A stretch of 64,000 nt of DNA from Roseibium sp. TrichSKD4 (GCF_000148725.1 NZ_GL476320.1:885175-949174); one strand, 5' to 3'; numbered from the stretch's first letter, positions 8,811 to 18,915 are shown. The notes: generated by a model from the letters alone, not told the origin. Numbers and translations: made by a program.

Positions 8811-10022
8811 TCAGGTCACGCGTGAGCGCACTGCATATTTCGGGTCTTTCCATGCCTCTGTTTTCATGACGTCTTCCAGAATTTCTGATGCGCGAACAAC
8901 GTCTGCTTCATCCAGATAAAGTGGGGTAAAGCCGAAGCGCATGATGTTTGGCGCCCGAAAATCTCCGATCACGCTGCGGTCAATCAGGGCCTGAACAGCT
9001 TCATAGCCTTTTTCAAACTTGAAAGAGACCTGCGACCCACGTTCGGCCGCGTTGCGCGGGGAGGCAAGTGTCAGCATCGGGCATCGGCGTTCCACTTCTT
9101 GAATAAAGCGTTCAGACAGGCGAATGGAGGCTTCTCGAATATCGTCCATTGTCACGCCTTCAAACGCGTCCAAAGCTTCATCAAGTATGGAAAGCTGCAC
9201 GATGGCGGGCGTGCCGATGCGCAGCCGTTCGGTGCTCATGGCCGGGCGATAATCCAGTTCCATGGCAAAGGGGGCATCGTGACCGAGCCAGCCAGCAAGT
9301 GCAGGTTCCACTTCTTCGATAATATCTGGGCGCGCATAGATGAAGGCCGGCGCTCCGGGGCCGCCATTGAGGTATTTATAAGTGCAGCCAACGGCAAACT
9401 CAGCGTTTGAGCGCGTCAGGTCGACGGGAACGGCTCCTGCCGAATGCGCCAGATCCCAGATCATCACAGCTCCGGCCTCATGCGCTTTCTTCGTAATTGC
9501 ATCCATGTCGTGCATGCGGCCGGTTCGGTAATCAACCTGAGTGAGCATGACTGCAGCGACTTCATCGGTAATCGCGTCCGCGACTGCTTCGGGGTCCACC
9601 ACCCGCAATTCATGGTCCTTGCCGATGGTGTCGATGAGCCCGCGGGCCATATAAAGATCGGTTGGGAAATTGCCATTGTCGGACAGGATGACTTTTCGGG
9701 TTGGGCGCATGCGAAGGGCTGCAGCAACGGCCTGATAAACCTTGATGGAGAGCGTGTCGCCGGTGGCAATGGTGCCTTGCTGTGCGCCGACCAGTGGCGC
9801 GATCTTGTCGCCAACGACCTTGGGCAAGGCCATCCAGCCCGCCGTGTTCCACGCTTTTATGAGGTCTTGACCCCATTCTGCTGTGATCGTTTTTGCGGCA
9901 CGGTCTGCTGCGCCTTTTGGCAAGACGCCAAGGGAATTGCCATCCAGATAAATGACGCCGTCTGGAATTTCGAAACGGTCCTTACGCGGGAAAATACCGG
10001 CTTGAGGGATGGGGGCATTCAT
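8811..10022 (-). CDS. kynU: Kynureninase
   Basis: 403 residues, the usual length. A PLP enzyme that splits kynurenine into anthranilate and alanine. The PLP lysine is K216 in CTYKYLNGGPGAP, with D190 and H193 (MIWDLAHSAG) as cofactor partners; YLDGNSLG at 25-32 is a kynureninase hallmark. It lies 3 bases after kynA in the same operon. Its product is the substrate of the 2-aminobenzoate-CoA ligase encoded two genes upstream. Confidence 0.96.
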   Translation of the reverse strand: MNAPIPQAGIFPRKDRFEIPDGVIYLDGNSLGVLPKGAADRAAKTITAEWGQDLIKAWNTAGWMALPKVVGDKIAPLVGAQQGTIATGDTLSIKVYQAVAAALRMRPTRKVILSDNGNFPTDLYMARGLIDTIGKDHELRVVDPEAVADAITDEVAAVMLTQVDYRTGRMHDMDAITKKAHEAGAVMIWDLAHSAGAVPVDLTRSNAEFAVGCTYKYLNGGPGAPAFIYARPDIIEEVEPALAGWLGHDAPFAMELDYRPAMSTERLRIGTPAIVQLSILDEALDAFEGVTMDDIREASIRLSERFIQEVERRCPMLTLASPRNAAERGSQVSFKFEKGYEAVQALIDRSVIGDFRAPNIMRFGFTPLYLDEADVVRASEILEDVMKTEAWKDPKYAVRSRVT

Positions 10023-10025
10023 TTC

Positions 10026-10865
10026 TTATAGGTCTCCGCGTACGTGCCAAAGCTCGGGGAAGAGCTGGACGTCCAACATTTTTTTGAGGTAACTCACACC
10101 CGGCGTGCCGCCGGTGCCGCGTTTAAAGCCGATCACGCGCTCGACAGTTGTCACATGGTTGAAACGCCAGCGCCGGAAATAGTCTTCCAGATCGACCAGC
10201 TTTTCGGCCAGTTCATAGAGTTCCCAGTAGTCCGCAACATTTTCGTAGACGACTTTCCAGTGGTTTCGAATGTCTTCGTTTGCTTCGTGCGGCGCTTCCA
10301 ATTGGGGCGGCGGTGGGGCCGCACCTTCACCATCCAGCGTTCTATAAAGCAGGGTGATTGCATCGTCATAGAAACTGGGGCGCTTGAGTTCCGCTTCTAG
10401 AAGCACGGTGACGTCCGGGTCGTGAGCGTGGGATTTCAGCATGTTCGGATTGCGATTGCCGAGCACAAATTCAATCATGCGGTATTGCCAAGACTGGAAT
10501 CCGGAAGAGGGCCCGAGGGAATCTCGAAATTGGGTGTATTCGCTCGGCGTCATGGTGCGCAGAACATCCCACGCGCCATTCAACTGTTCGAAGATCCGGG
10601 CAACGCGTGTCAACATCTTGAATGCATGGGGCATGTTGCCAGCATTCATTTGCTCGCGGGCGCTCGCCAACTCATGAATGGCAAGTTTCATCCAGAGTTC
10701 ACTTGTCTGGTGCTGGATGATGAACAGCATTTCATCATGAGCATCGGAAAGCGGATGTTGCGCGGTGGTTATCGGTTCAAGATGAAGGTAGTCGCCATAG
10801 GACATGGCATCCTTGAAATCCATCTTCGCACCGGCTTTACCCGGATCATAGGCTGAGGAAGACAT
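10026..10865 (-). CDS. kynA: Tryptophan 2,3-dioxygenase
   Basis: 279 residues, typical of bacterial enzymes. It opens the indole ring of tryptophan to N-formylkynurenine using heme and O2. Visible landmarks are [12 protein letters not shown] (substrate His at 52), the heme-ligand region [16 protein letters not shown] (His 237) and the [13 protein letters not shown] substrate loop. The start overlaps the ligase stop by one base (TGATG), so translation is coupled. Confidence 0.96.
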   Translation of the reverse strand: MSSSAYDPGKAGAKMDFKDAMSYGDYLHLEPITTAQHPLSDAHDEMLFIIQHQTSELWMKLAIHELASAREQMNAGNMPHAFKMLTRVARIFEQLNGAWDVLRTMTPSEYTQFRDSLGPSSGFQSWQYRMIEFVLGNRNPNMLKSHAHDPDVTVLLEAELKRPSFYDDAITLLYRTLDGEGAAPPPPQLEAPHEANEDIRNHWKVVYENVADYWELYELAEKLVDLEDYFRRWRFNHVTTVERVIGFKRGTGGTPGVSYLKKMLDVQLFPELWHVRGDL

Positions 10866-12487
10866 CAGGCTGGGTCCTTCAGGCGGAAACGCTGGATTTT
10901 GCCGGTTGCTGTTTTCGGCAGGGTGTCGGTGAAGATGACCGAGCGGGGATATTTGTAAGGCGCAATGCTCTGTTTGACATGGTCCTGCAGCGCTTTGGTC
11001 ATAGCCTCGTCAGGCTCCAGTCCTTCCAACAGCACGACATGAGCCTGAACGATGGAGCCTCGTTCGTCGTCGGCCACTCCGATAACAGCACATTCCGCAA
11101 CAGATTCGTGCGAGAGAAGGGCGGCTTCCACTTCGGGCCCGGCAATGTTGTAGCCAGCTGAAATGATCATATCGTCATTTCGGGCGGCAAAGTGGAAATA
11201 GCCGTCCTTATCGCGCACGAATGTATCGCCCGTGACGTTCCAGCCGTTTTGAACATACTCTGTTTGACGCGCGCCGCGCAGGTAGCGGCAGCCGGTTGGG
11301 CCACGCACTGCCAATCTCCCGATTTCGCCATCGGGCAGGTCTTCACCATTGTGGCCGATAATCTTCGCCTCATAGCCGTTGACCGGTTTTCCGGTACAGG
11401 CCGGGCGATGGTCGGTAAAGCGGTTGGAGATGAAAATATGCAGCATTTCTGTTGCGCCGATCCCGTCCAGCATAGGCTTTCCGGTCTTTGCCATCCACTC
11501 GTCATAGACCGGGGCTGGCAAGGTTTCACCAGCCGAGACGGCAGCGCGTAGGGAAGATAAATCTGCACCTTCATCCATGGCCTTCATCATGGCACGGTAG
11601 GCCGTTGGCGCTGTGAAGCAGACGGTCGCCTTATATTTTTGAATAATCTCAATCATGTTGGGCGGTGTTGTCTGCTCCAGCAAGGTGGCAGCTGCCCCGA
11701 AGCGCAGCGGAAACACGGCCAGTCCGCCGAGGCCAAATGTGAAGGCGAGTGGAGGCGAGCCGACGAACACGTCCTCAGACTGCACGTTGAGCACTTCTTT
11801 CGCATACCCGTCTGCAATGATGAGCAAATCGCGGTGGAAATGCATGGTGGCTTTTGGGATACCCGTTGAGCCAGAGGTAAAGCCAAGCAGCGCGACATCG
11901 TCTTGCGCCGTTTTTACCGCATCGAAACGAACCGGTTTTCCAGTGCAAGACGGTCCAGTTCGGCATCGTGGTTGGACGTTCGTCGAAGCCGACAACTGTA
12001 TTAAAAAGGGGCTGTCTTTCGCGCAGGCCGCCATTTCGTCCATCAACCGCGTATCACACAGCGCGTGAGTGATTTCGGCCAGCTCGACATATTTGGTGAG
12101 CTCGGCGGCGCGCAGCATTGGCATCGTGTTGACCACCACGGCACCCGCTTTTGTGGCGGCCAGCCAACAGGCCACCATGGCCGGATTGTTGGCTGAGCGG
12201 ATGAGGACACGATTTCCGGGTTTGACGCCCAAATCATCAACCAGCGCATGGGCGAGCCGATTGGTCCAGTCCGTCAGTTCCTTGTAGGTTCTGCGACGAC
12301 CATTTCCGATCAGCGCCGTGTGGTCACCAAAACCTTTTTCCACCGTCGCATCGGTCAGTTCTACCGCTGCATTCAGCATCTCCGGATACTCAAAATGACC
12401 GAGTTTCAAGTCTGGCCATGTGTCAAAGGCAGGCAGGTTGTCACGGGCAAATGTATCAATATGGGCTGACGGCGTGAGCATGTTCAT
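10865..12487 (-). CDS. 2-aminobenzoate (anthranilate)-CoA ligase, with a garbled 60-base segment
   Basis: 540 residues of the benzoate-CoA ligase group; P-loop [15 protein letters not shown] (200-214), motifs [13 protein letters not shown] and [12 protein letters not shown]. It makes 2-aminobenzoyl-CoA from the anthranilate released by KynU. Residues 163-182 (11942-12001) do not look like the family. Adding one base at each of three short repeats turns this stretch into [20 protein letters not shown], which does. The net change is three bases, so the overall frame survives. A 4-base ATGA overlap links it to the acyl-CoA dehydrogenase gene. The substrate follows from operon context; benzoate is the alternative. 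Confidence 0.85.
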   Translation of the reverse strand: MNMLTPSAHIDTFARDNLPAFDTWPDLKLGHFEYPEMLNAAVELTDATVEKGFGDHTALIGNGRRRTYKELTDWTNRLAHALVDDLGVKPGNRVLIRSANNPAMVACWLAATKAGAVVVNTMPMLRAAELTKYVELAEITHALCDTRLMDEMAACAKDSPFLIQLSASTNVQPRCRTGPSCTGKPVRFDAVKTAQDDVALLGFTSGSTGIPKATMHFHRDLLIIADGYAKEVLNVQSEDVFVGSPPLAFTFGLGGLAVFPLRFGAAATLLEQTTPPNMIEIIQKYKATVCFTAPTAYRAMMKAMDEGADLSSLRAAVSAGETLPAPVYDEWMAKTGKPMLDGIGATEMLHIFISNRFTDHRPACTGKPVNGYEAKIIGHNGEDLPDGEIGRLAVRGPTGCRYLRGARQTEYVQNGWNVTGDTFVRDKDGYFHFAARNDDMIISAGYNIAGPEVEAALLSHESVAECAVIGVADDERGSIVQAHVVLLEGLEPDEAMTKALQDHVKQSIAPYKYPRSVIFTDTLPKTATGKIQRFRLKDPA

Positions 12488-13647
12488 TCTCCCTGGAACG
12501 CACCAAGCGTTTGCCTTGCAATGACGATTTTCTGAACATCGGATGCGCCTTCGTAGATCCGAAGCGCACGTATTTCGCGGTAGAGCTTTTCGACAGTTTC
12601 GCCTGACCGCACCCCATCGCCGCCATGTAATTGGACAGCTTTGTCGATCACGATTTGAGCCTGTTCGGTTGAGAAGAGCTTGGCCATGGCTGCTTCGCGG
12701 GTTACGCGCGGCGCGCCACTGTCTTTGGTCCAGGCTGCGCGATAAACCAACAGGGCTGCTGCATCCACATCAAGCGCCATGTCCGCGATATGTCCTTGAA
12801 CCATTTGCAGGGCGAAGAGCGGTTTTTCGCGGATTTCCCGTTTGACGACCCGGTCCAGTGCTTCATCGAGCGCCCGACGGGCAAAACCGAGCGCAGCGGC
12901 GGCGACTGTAGAACGGAATACATCCAGAACGGACATGGCGATCTTGAAGCCCGCACCGCGTTTACCAATCAGATTTGAAGCCGGGATACGGCAATCTGTG
13001 AAACGCAGTGTTGCAAGTGGGTGCGGGGCGATTGTGTCCAATCGCTCGACCACCTCAAGGCCCGGCGTGTCTGCGGGAACAATGAAAGTCGACAAGCCTT
13101 TTGCCCCCGGCGCTTCACCTGTTCTTGCAAACACCGTGTAGACGTCAGCAATGCCGCCATTTGAGATCCAGGTTTTTTCGCCATTCAAAAGGAAGTCGTC
13201 ACCGTCAACGGTCGCGGTCATTGTGCTACTGGCGACATCCGAGCCGGAATGCGGTTCGGTCAAGGCAAAAGCGGCAATGGCTTTTCCCTGACGTGTGAGC
13301 GGCAGCCAGTCCGCCTTTTGGGTGAGCGTACCAAACAGGGAAATGGCGCCGGTGCCGAGCCCTTGCATGGCGAAGGCAAAATCCGCCAAACCATCATGGC
13401 GAGCAAGCGTTTCGCGGATCAGGCAAAGGGAGCGAACATCAAGCGGAAAGTCGCTGTTCGGTTCGACACCGGAGTAGGTCAGATAGCCGCCATGACCCAG
13501 TATGGTCACAAGCTCTCGACAAGCAGCTTCGGTGTCCGAGTGATCGACCGATCCAAGATTGCGTGTCGCCCAATCTTCCAGATCGTTCTGGAGCCGACGG
13601 TGCCGGTCTTCGAAAAACGGCCAATTGAGGTAGCTTGTGTCAGCCAT
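12484..13647 (-). CDS. Acyl-CoA dehydrogenase of the 2-aminobenzoyl-CoA pathway
   Basis: 387 residues with standard FAD acyl-CoA dehydrogenase signatures: [14 protein letters not shown] (128-140) and, near the C-terminus, LHGGDGV and [16 protein letters not shown]. It probably oxidises a cyclic or ring-opened CoA ester made after the flavin monooxygenase/reductase step. It is embedded between the CoA ligase and the enoyl-CoA hydratase with start/stop overlaps on both sides. The precise substrate cannot be read from sequence. Confidence 0.87.
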   Translation of the reverse strand: MADTSYLNWPFFEDRHRRLQNDLEDWATRNLGSVDHSDTEAACRELVTILGHGGYLTYSGVEPNSDFPLDVRSLCLIRETLARHDGLADFAFAMQGLGTGAISLFGTLTQKADWLPLTRQGKAIAAFALTEPHSGSDVASSTMTATVDGDDFLLNGEKTWISNGGIADVYTVFARTGEAPGAKGLSTFIVPADTPGLEVVERLDTIAPHPLATLRFTDCRIPASNLIGKRGAGFKIAMSVLDVFRSTVAAAALGFARRALDEALDRVVKREIREKPLFALQMVQGHIADMALDVDAAALLVYRAAWTKDSGAPRVTREAAMAKLFSTEQAQIVIDKAVQLHGGDGVRSGETVEKLYREIRALRIYEGASDVQKIVIARQTLGAFQGE

Positions 13648-14453
13648 CAGTTGCCCTCAAAAACCGGACGTCTTTTGGCAACAAAAGCCTCATAGGCGCT
13701 CTTGAAGTCTTGCGTTTGCATGCACAGGGCCTGTGCCTGCGCTTCAGCTTCAATGGCTTGTTCGATGGACATGGACCATTCCTGATTGAGCATGGTCTTG
13801 GTCATCATGTTGGCAAAGCCCGGGCCTTCCGCGATCCTCAGCGCCAACTCGGTTGCCACGCCATCCAGTTCGCCAGTCTCAACCAGCCGATTGAAAAAGC
13901 CCCAATTCAGCCCTTCTGTGGCGGACATGGATCTACCGAGATAGAGCAGTTCTGCCGCACGGCCCTGTCCGATGATGCGAGGTAGGATGGCGCAGGCCCC
14001 CATATCACATCCGGCCAAACCAACCCGATTAAACAGGAAGGCGACCTTGGCATCTGGCGCAGCAATACGCAGATCAGAGGCCATCGCGATAATGGCTCCA
14101 GCACCGGCACAAACACCTTCTACCGCTGCAATGATGGGCTTTCCGCAATTCATCATCGCCTTGACCAGATCACCAGTCATGCGGGTGAAGGTGAGAAGCT
14201 CTTTGGTGGTCATGTCCACCAAGGGTCCGATAATGTCGTGCACGTCTCCGCCGGAGCAGAAGTTGCCGCCATTGGAGCCAAAGATGACGACCTTCACGTC
14301 ATCGGCATAATGCAGGTCCCGGAACCAGTCCCGTAGCTCTGCATAGCTTTCGAAGGTCAGCGGGTTTTTTCGATCGGACCTGTTTAGGGAAATACGGGCA
14401 ATTCCGTCGGAAATCGTGCAGTTAAAGTGCTTTACATCTGAATGCATGGTCAT
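13647..14453 (-). CDS. Enoyl-CoA hydratase/isomerase family protein
   Basis: 268 residues of the crotonase fold: [11 protein letters not shown] (about 64-74) and [15 protein letters not shown] (about 113-127) form the oxyanion hole. It is expected to hydrate or hydrolytically open a CoA-ester intermediate in the anthranilyl-CoA pathway. It overlaps the dehydrogenase gene by one base and the marR gene by four. Related crotonases can also open rings, so ring cleavage is possible but not shown. Confidence 0.85.
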   Translation of the reverse strand: MTMHSDVKHFNCTISDGIARISLNRSDRKNPLTFESYAELRDWFRDLHYADDVKVVIFGSNGGNFCSGGDVHDIIGPLVDMTTKELLTFTRMTGDLVKAMMNCGKPIIAAVEGVCAGAGAIIAMASDLRIAAPDAKVAFLFNRVGLAGCDMGACAILPRIIGQGRAAELLYLGRSMSATEGLNWGFFNRLVETGELDGVATELALRIAEGPGFANMMTKTMLNQEWSMSIEQAIEAEAQAQALCMQTQDFKSAYEAFVAKRRPVFEGN

Positions 14454-14920
14454 CCCCGCTTGCCCTCAAGGCTGTCGGTGAGTGTGTCGAGCCGTTTGAT
14501 CATCCCGAGCGTGTCGTCTTCGGTCAGATCAGAAAGGAGATTGTCGATCCATTTTTCATGGGCAGCTGCATGTTCTGCAAAGGCGGTTCGTCCGGCGTCC
14601 GTCAGCTGAACGAGGGACGCACGGCGATCACCGGGCACGGCCACCCGTTCGGCCAGTCCTTCTTGTGCCAGCCGATCAACGATCCCGGTGATGTTGCCAT
14701 TGGAGACGCGGAGCAATTCAGAGATAGCACTCATTTTGAGGCCGTCGGGATAACGATAAAGCGCTGACATGACATCGAAACGGGGCAGGGTCGAACTGAA
14801 ATCTTCCCGCAGTTTGCGTCGCAATTCGTCTTCAATACGGCTGCTTGCTTTCAAGAGCTTCAACCAGAGACGAAGCCGCGTTTTGGAAAGTGGTTCAGTA
14901 TCCGAAGTCGGTTTGTCCAT
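14450..14920 (-). CDS. MarR-family regulator inside the kyn/abm operon
   Basis: 156 residues from the ATG at 14920, preceded by GGAGGAGAG and lying 2 bases after the SDR stop; an upstream in-frame ATG inside the SDR gene is rejected. The winged helix is clear ([39 protein letters not shown]). Regulators of this group often sense aromatic acyl-CoA esters. The palindrome TTTCAAGATTGAAA in the abmA/kynB promoter region (18028-18041) is its best candidate target. Confidence 0.87.
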   Translation of the reverse strand: MDKPTSDTEPLSKTRLRLWLKLLKASSRIEDELRRKLREDFSSTLPRFDVMSALYRYPDGLKMSAISELLRVSNGNITGIVDRLAQEGLAERVAVPGDRRASLVQLTDAGRTAFAEHAAAHEKWIDNLLSDLTEDDTLGMIKRLDTLTDSLEGKRG

Positions 14921-14922
14921 CG

Positions 14923-15663
14923 TCAAATCTCTCCTCCGGATAGGGCCAGTGCGTGGCCATTGACAGACCTTGCGGCATCTGAACACAGCCAAAGAGCCGT
15001 TCCGGCGACCTCATCAGTCTGAATAAAACGGTTCTGCGGATTGTTTTTCTTCAAAGCTGCTTCAGCGTCATCATTGCTCATGCCTGTCTTTGCGACAATG
15101 GTGTTGATCGACCGGGTCAGCATCGGGGTTTCAATAAACCCCGGGCAAATCGCATTGGCGGTGACGCCGCTGGTACCCAGTTCAATTGCAACTGATCGGG
15201 TCAGCCCGACCACGGCATGTTTGGCGGCAACATAGCCGGACACATAAGGATAGCCCTTCAGACCGGCGGTTGACGCAACAGCGATTAACCGACCCCAGCC
15301 GCCGGCTTTCATGCTGGGCAGGGTCGCTTGCCACAAGTTGAAGACGCCTGTCAGGTTGACGGCGAGCATCTTGTTGAGATCATCAAAAGACATTTTGGAG
15401 AACGGAACACTTTCCGCTGCACCTGCGTTGGCGATGGCAACATCCACGGGACCATGATGCTCAATTGCGGCCTGAACGGCGGATTGAACCTGTTCAACAG
15501 AGGTCACGTCGCAGACTTGATAGGCGTGTCCCTGGGCCTTCAGCTTTTCCTCGTTGCGCCCGAATATCGTGACCTTGGCACCAGTTTGGGCAAAGTCCCT
15601 GGCGATTTCAGCGCCAACGCCTGAGCCTCCGCCGGTGATGATGATGTGCTTGTCGGTCAGCAT
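14923..15663 (-). CDS. SDR-family dehydrogenase (probable 3-hydroxyacyl-CoA dehydrogenase)
   Basis: 246 residues, classical short-chain dehydrogenase/reductase. The NAD(P)-binding motif TGGGSGVG is at 10-17, with the catalytic set S131, Y144 and K148 (GYVAAKHA). Within this operon it probably oxidises a hydroxyacyl-CoA intermediate formed after hydratase action. The start overlaps the abmA stop by one base. Confidence 0.86.
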   Translation of the reverse strand: MLTDKHIIITGGGSGVGAEIARDFAQTGAKVTIFGRNEEKLKAQGHAYQVCDVTSVEQVQSAVQAAIEHHGPVDVAIANAGAAESVPFSKMSFDDLNKMLAVNLTGVFNLWQATLPSMKAGGWGRLIAVASTAGLKGYPYVSGYVAAKHAVVGLTRSVAIELGTSGVTANAICPGFIETPMLTRSINTIVAKTGMSNDDAEAALKKNNPQNRFIQTDEVAGTALWLCSDAARSVNGHALALSGGEI

Positions 15664-17960
15664 CAGACTTTCACCACGGTTTCAGCTTCACGATCTGCAA
15701 GGCGCCAAGCCTGATCCCGTCCCGCCAGATATGGAAGCGGCCAAGCTTCATGACGGTCGCCGATCTTGGCTCCTTCATGCATGGTCCAATAGGGGTTGGC
15801 GAGATGCGTGCGGCCAACACAAACAAGGTCTGCGCGCCCGGCCATCAGGATAGAGTTTGCATGGTCAGCCTCGTAGATGTTGCCGACTGCCATTGTTTTG
15901 ATCCCGGCCTCGTTGCGAATGCGGTCCGAGAACGGTGTCTGGAACATCCGCCCATAAACGGGCTTGGCGTCAATGGTGGTTTGTCCTGCGGAAACATCGA
16001 TAATGTCTGCGCCCGCCGATTCAAACATTTTTGCGATTTGCACCGCTTCTTCCGGGGTTACACCATCGCTACCGACCCAATCGTTGGCCGAGATGCGCAC
16101 CGACATCGGCTTGTTTGCAGGCCAGACGGCGCGCATGGCTTCAAACACTTCCAGCGGATAGCGCATCCGGTTTTCCAGCGAGCCGCCATAGTCATCCGTG
16201 CGTGTGTTGGAAACGGGGGTGATGAAGGATGAAATCAGATACCCATGCGCGGCATGGAGCTCGATCATATCGAAACCGGCTCGGTCGGCCATTTCGGCTG
16301 AGGCCGCAAATTGCGCCTTGATCGCCTGCATGTCTTCAACCGAGAGTTCCCACGGAATAGCATTGTCCGAAGACCATGGAATGGCGGAGGCGGAGACAAG
16401 TTCCCAATTGCCGTCGGCCAGCGGCTTATCCATGCCTTGCCAGCCGATATTGGTCGAACCTTTTCGTCCGGAATGGCCGATCTGACAGCAAATCTTTGCT
16501 GCCGTTTCGGCATGAACAAAGTTGGTCAGGCGCTTCCAAGCCGCTTCATGTTCTGGAGCGTAAAGCCCCGGACATCCCGGCGTGATGCGACCGGTTGGTG
16601 AAACGCAAGTCATTTCCGTATAGACGAGACCTGCGCCGCCCTTTGCCCGCTCGCCGTAGTGGATCAAATGCCAGTCCGTCGGGCACCCGTCGACCGCCTT
16701 GTATTGGGCCATGGGAGAGACCACGATGCGGTTCTTCAGCTCCATGTCGCGCAGCTTGAAGGGGGCGAACATCGGCGCTCTGGTTGGTCCGTTGGTCGGT
16801 GCGCCCGCCGTTTCCTGAAACCATTTTTCTGCAGAGGACAGCCAGTTGGCATCGCGCAACCGCAAGTTTTCGTGGCTGATGCGCTGGGAGCGAGTTAGCA
16901 GGGAATAGTTGAACTGAACGGGATCAAGATCGAGATAGCGTTCAACTTCCTCAAACCACTCCAGCGAGTTGCGGGCCGCTGACTGCAAGCGCAAGACTTC
17001 CAGACGCCGCTCTTCCTGATAGCGCTCGAAGGCCGCTTCCAGCGTGTCTTCGGAATGAAGGTAATCGGCAAGGGCGATGGCACTGTCGAAGGCGAGACGC
17101 GAGCCTGAGCCGATGGAAAAATGTGCGGTTGCAGAGGCATCCCCCAGCAGGACGACATTCTCGTGATACCAACGCTCACACAGCACCCGCGGGAAGTTCA
17201 TCCAGACGGCGGACCCGCGCAAATGCGCGGCGTTGGACATCAGCTCATGTCCGCCAAGGTGGTCAGCAAAGACCTGTTCGCAAGTGGCGATGGTCTCTTC
17301 CTTGGACATCGTCTCATAGCCGACTTTGTCCCATGTCTCCTGCGAGCACTCCACAATGAATGTCGCTGTGTCGGCATCGAATTGGTAGACATGCGCCCAG
17401 ATCCAACCGTGCTCGGTTTTCTCGAAGATGAACGTGAAAGCGTCGTCAAATTTCTGGTGTGTTCCAAGCCAGACAAACTTGCATTTGCGCACGTCGATTT
17501 CCGGCTTGAAATGCTCGGCGTATTGTGTGCGCACGCGAGAATTGATGCCATCGCAGGCAATCACGAGGTCATAGTCTTTCTTGTAAGTCTCTACATCCTC
17601 GAACTCGGTTTCAAAGCGCATATCAACACCGAGTTCACGTGCGCGCTCCTGCAGGAGAATCAACATTTGCTTGCGGCCTATGCCCGCAAACCCATGGCCC
17701 CCGGAGACGGTCCGCACACCGTCGTGCACCACTGCGAGATCGTCCCAATAGGCAAAATGGCTGCGAATGGCTTCAGCGCTTTTCGGATCGTTTTGGGCGA
17801 GATTGTCGAGCGCGTCGTCGGACAGAACCACGCCCCAGCCAAAGGTGTCGTTGGCCCGGTTGCGCTCGATCACAACCACTTCGTGGTTCGGATCACGTAG
17901 TTTCATGGAAATTGCGAAATAGAGGCCAGCAGGTCCTCCGCCCAGACAGGCAATGCGCAT
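15663..17960 (-). CDS. abmA: 2-aminobenzoyl-CoA monooxygenase/reductase (bifunctional flavoenzyme)
   Basis: 765 residues with two flavin modules. The N-terminal ~390 residues are an FAD aromatic hydroxylase: GGGPAGLYFAIS (7-18) and VVLLGDASATAHFSIGSG. The C-terminal part is an old-yellow-enzyme-type FMN reductase: MFAPFKLRDMELKNRIV, HSGRKGS, HAAHGYLISSFITP, NTRTDDYGGSLENRMRYPLE. This fusion is the hallmark of the enzyme known from Azoarcus evansii, which hydroxylates and then reduces the ring of 2-aminobenzoyl-CoA. It is first in the operon, downstream of a strong promoter. Salicylyl-CoA 5-hydroxylase is a close relative, but the kyn context favours 2-aminobenzoyl-CoA. Confidence 0.93.
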   Translation of the reverse strand: MRIACLGGGPAGLYFAISMKLRDPNHEVVVIERNRANDTFGWGVVLSDDALDNLAQNDPKSAEAIRSHFAYWDDLAVVHDGVRTVSGGHGFAGIGRKQMLILLQERARELGVDMRFETEFEDVETYKKDYDLVIACDGINSRVRTQYAEHFKPEIDVRKCKFVWLGTHQKFDDAFTFIFEKTEHGWIWAHVYQFDADTATFIVECSQETWDKVGYETMSKEETIATCEQVFADHLGGHELMSNAAHLRGSAVWMNFPRVLCERWYHENVVLLGDASATAHFSIGSGSRLAFDSAIALADYLHSEDTLEAAFERYQEERRLEVLRLQSAARNSLEWFEEVERYLDLDPVQFNYSLLTRSQRISHENLRLRDANWLSSAEKWFQETAGAPTNGPTRAPMFAPFKLRDMELKNRIVVSPMAQYKAVDGCPTDWHLIHYGERAKGGAGLVYTEMTCVSPTGRITPGCPGLYAPEHEAAWKRLTNFVHAETAAKICCQIGHSGRKGSTNIGWQGMDKPLADGNWELVSASAIPWSSDNAIPWELSVEDMQAIKAQFAASAEMADRAGFDMIELHAAHGYLISSFITPVSNTRTDDYGGSLENRMRYPLEVFEAMRAVWPANKPMSVRISANDWVGSDGVTPEEAVQIAKMFESAGADIIDVSAGQTTIDAKPVYGRMFQTPFSDRIRNEAGIKTMAVGNIYEADHANSILMAGRADLVCVGRTHLANPYWTMHEGAKIGDRHEAWPLPYLAGRDQAWRLADREAETVVKV

Positions 17961-18004
17961 GGTCCAATCTCCTCCAGGTCCATTCCATCTTGTCGATATC
18001 GGAG

Positions 18005-18041
18005 AGTATATGCTTCATGTTTAAATGTTTCAAGATTGAAA
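18005..18041 (-). promoter_or_regulatory. abmA promoter and overlapping palindromic operator
   Basis: On the minus strand TTGAAA (18033-18028) and TATACT (18010-18005) are separated by exactly 17 bases, a near-consensus housekeeping promoter for the abm/kyn operon. The -35 box is one arm of TTTCAA-GA-TTGAAA (18028-18041), a perfect 6-bp inverted repeat, with two further matched pairs outside a single mismatch. The other arm points toward kynB. This is the layout expected for a MarR-type repressor covering divergent promoters; the regulator encoded at 14450-14920 is the likely ligand. Confidence 0.75.
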
Positions 18042-18096
18042 TATCGCAATTGCGTCTATATCGTTCTATGGCTTGAAGGAGCGGGCAGGAGGCAAC

Positions 18097-18915
18097 ATGA
18101 CTGACATGACCAGGATTGACTGGGACGATGCGTTTTCCAACGGGTCCTATATTGAGGGAGCCGAGGCATATGTTGATCATTGGGCCAGCAAGGCTGCCGC
18201 CTTTCGGGCAAGTCACCCATTGGCAAAACTGGATGTTCCCTATGGGGCTGGTGACCGGCAACGGCTGGATCTGTTCTTGCCCGAAGCGCCCCCAAAAGGC
18301 CTCGCGGTTTTCGTTCACGGTGGCTACTGGCTGAAGTTTGACAAATTATGGTGGTCGCATCTGGCTGGCGGGGCGCTTAGTCGTGGCTGGGCCGTTGCAC
18401 TGCCAAGTTACAACCTCGCGCCAAAGGCCCGGATTTCGGACATCACTAAGGATGTTGGTGCGGCAATCTGCAAAGCTGCCTCGCTGGTCCACGGACCGAT
18501 CCATTTGTCGGGGCATTCAGCCGGTGGTCATCTTGTCAGCCGAATGGCATGCGAAACCGGGCCCTTGCCCCAAGATGTTCAAGATCGGCTCAAACGGGTC
18601 GTCTCCATCAGCGGGTTGCATCACCTTGAGCCTCTTATGTTGACCGATATGAACGCTGATTTACGGCTGGATGGCGATGAAGCCCGCGCTGAAAGCGCAG
18701 CGCTGCTTGACCCGGTGTCAGGTGTTGAAACCATCTGCTGGGTCGGCGCACAGGAGCGCCCCGAATTCCTGCGCCAGAACCGTCTTCTGGAAGAACGCTG
18801 GTCACGAAAAGGCGCAACCATTTCCGCCGTCTACGATCCCGGAAAGCACCATTTCAACGTGATCAACGGACTGGCTGATCCGGACAGCGCACTGACACGG
18901 GCATTTGTGGGTTAG
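18097..18915 (+). CDS. kynB: Kynurenine formamidase, alpha/beta-hydrolase (AFMID-like) type
   Basis: 272 residues from the ATG at 18097, which has AGGAGG 4 bases upstream. The oxyanion motif HGGYW is at 74-78, the nucleophile S141 in GHSAGG, and the probable catalytic His at 251/252 (PGKHHFN). HGGYW is typical of the animal- and yeast-like arylformamidases, not the metal-dependent bacterial KynB family, so the symbol is used by function only. It hydrolyses N-formylkynurenine from KynA to kynurenine for KynU. It is transcribed away from abmA. A general esterase is the alternative; the context argues strongly for the formamidase. Confidence 0.85.
   Translation: MTDMTRIDWDDAFSNGSYIEGAEAYVDHWASKAAAFRASHPLAKLDVPYGAGDRQRLDLFLPEAPPKGLAVFVHGGYWLKFDKLWWSHLAGGALSRGWAVALPSYNLAPKARISDITKDVGAAICKAASLVHGPIHLSGHSAGGHLVSRMACETGPLPQDVQDRLKRVVSISGLHHLEPLMLTDMNADLRLDGDEARAESAALLDPVSGVETICWVGAQERPEFLRQNRLLEERWSRKGATISAVYDPGKHHFNVINGLADPDSALTRAFVG

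Noticed and set aside
17121-17900. 259-residue open frame antisense to abmA
   Set aside because: Long antisense frames are common in GC-rich genes; abmA is unmistakable by motifs and covers the region.
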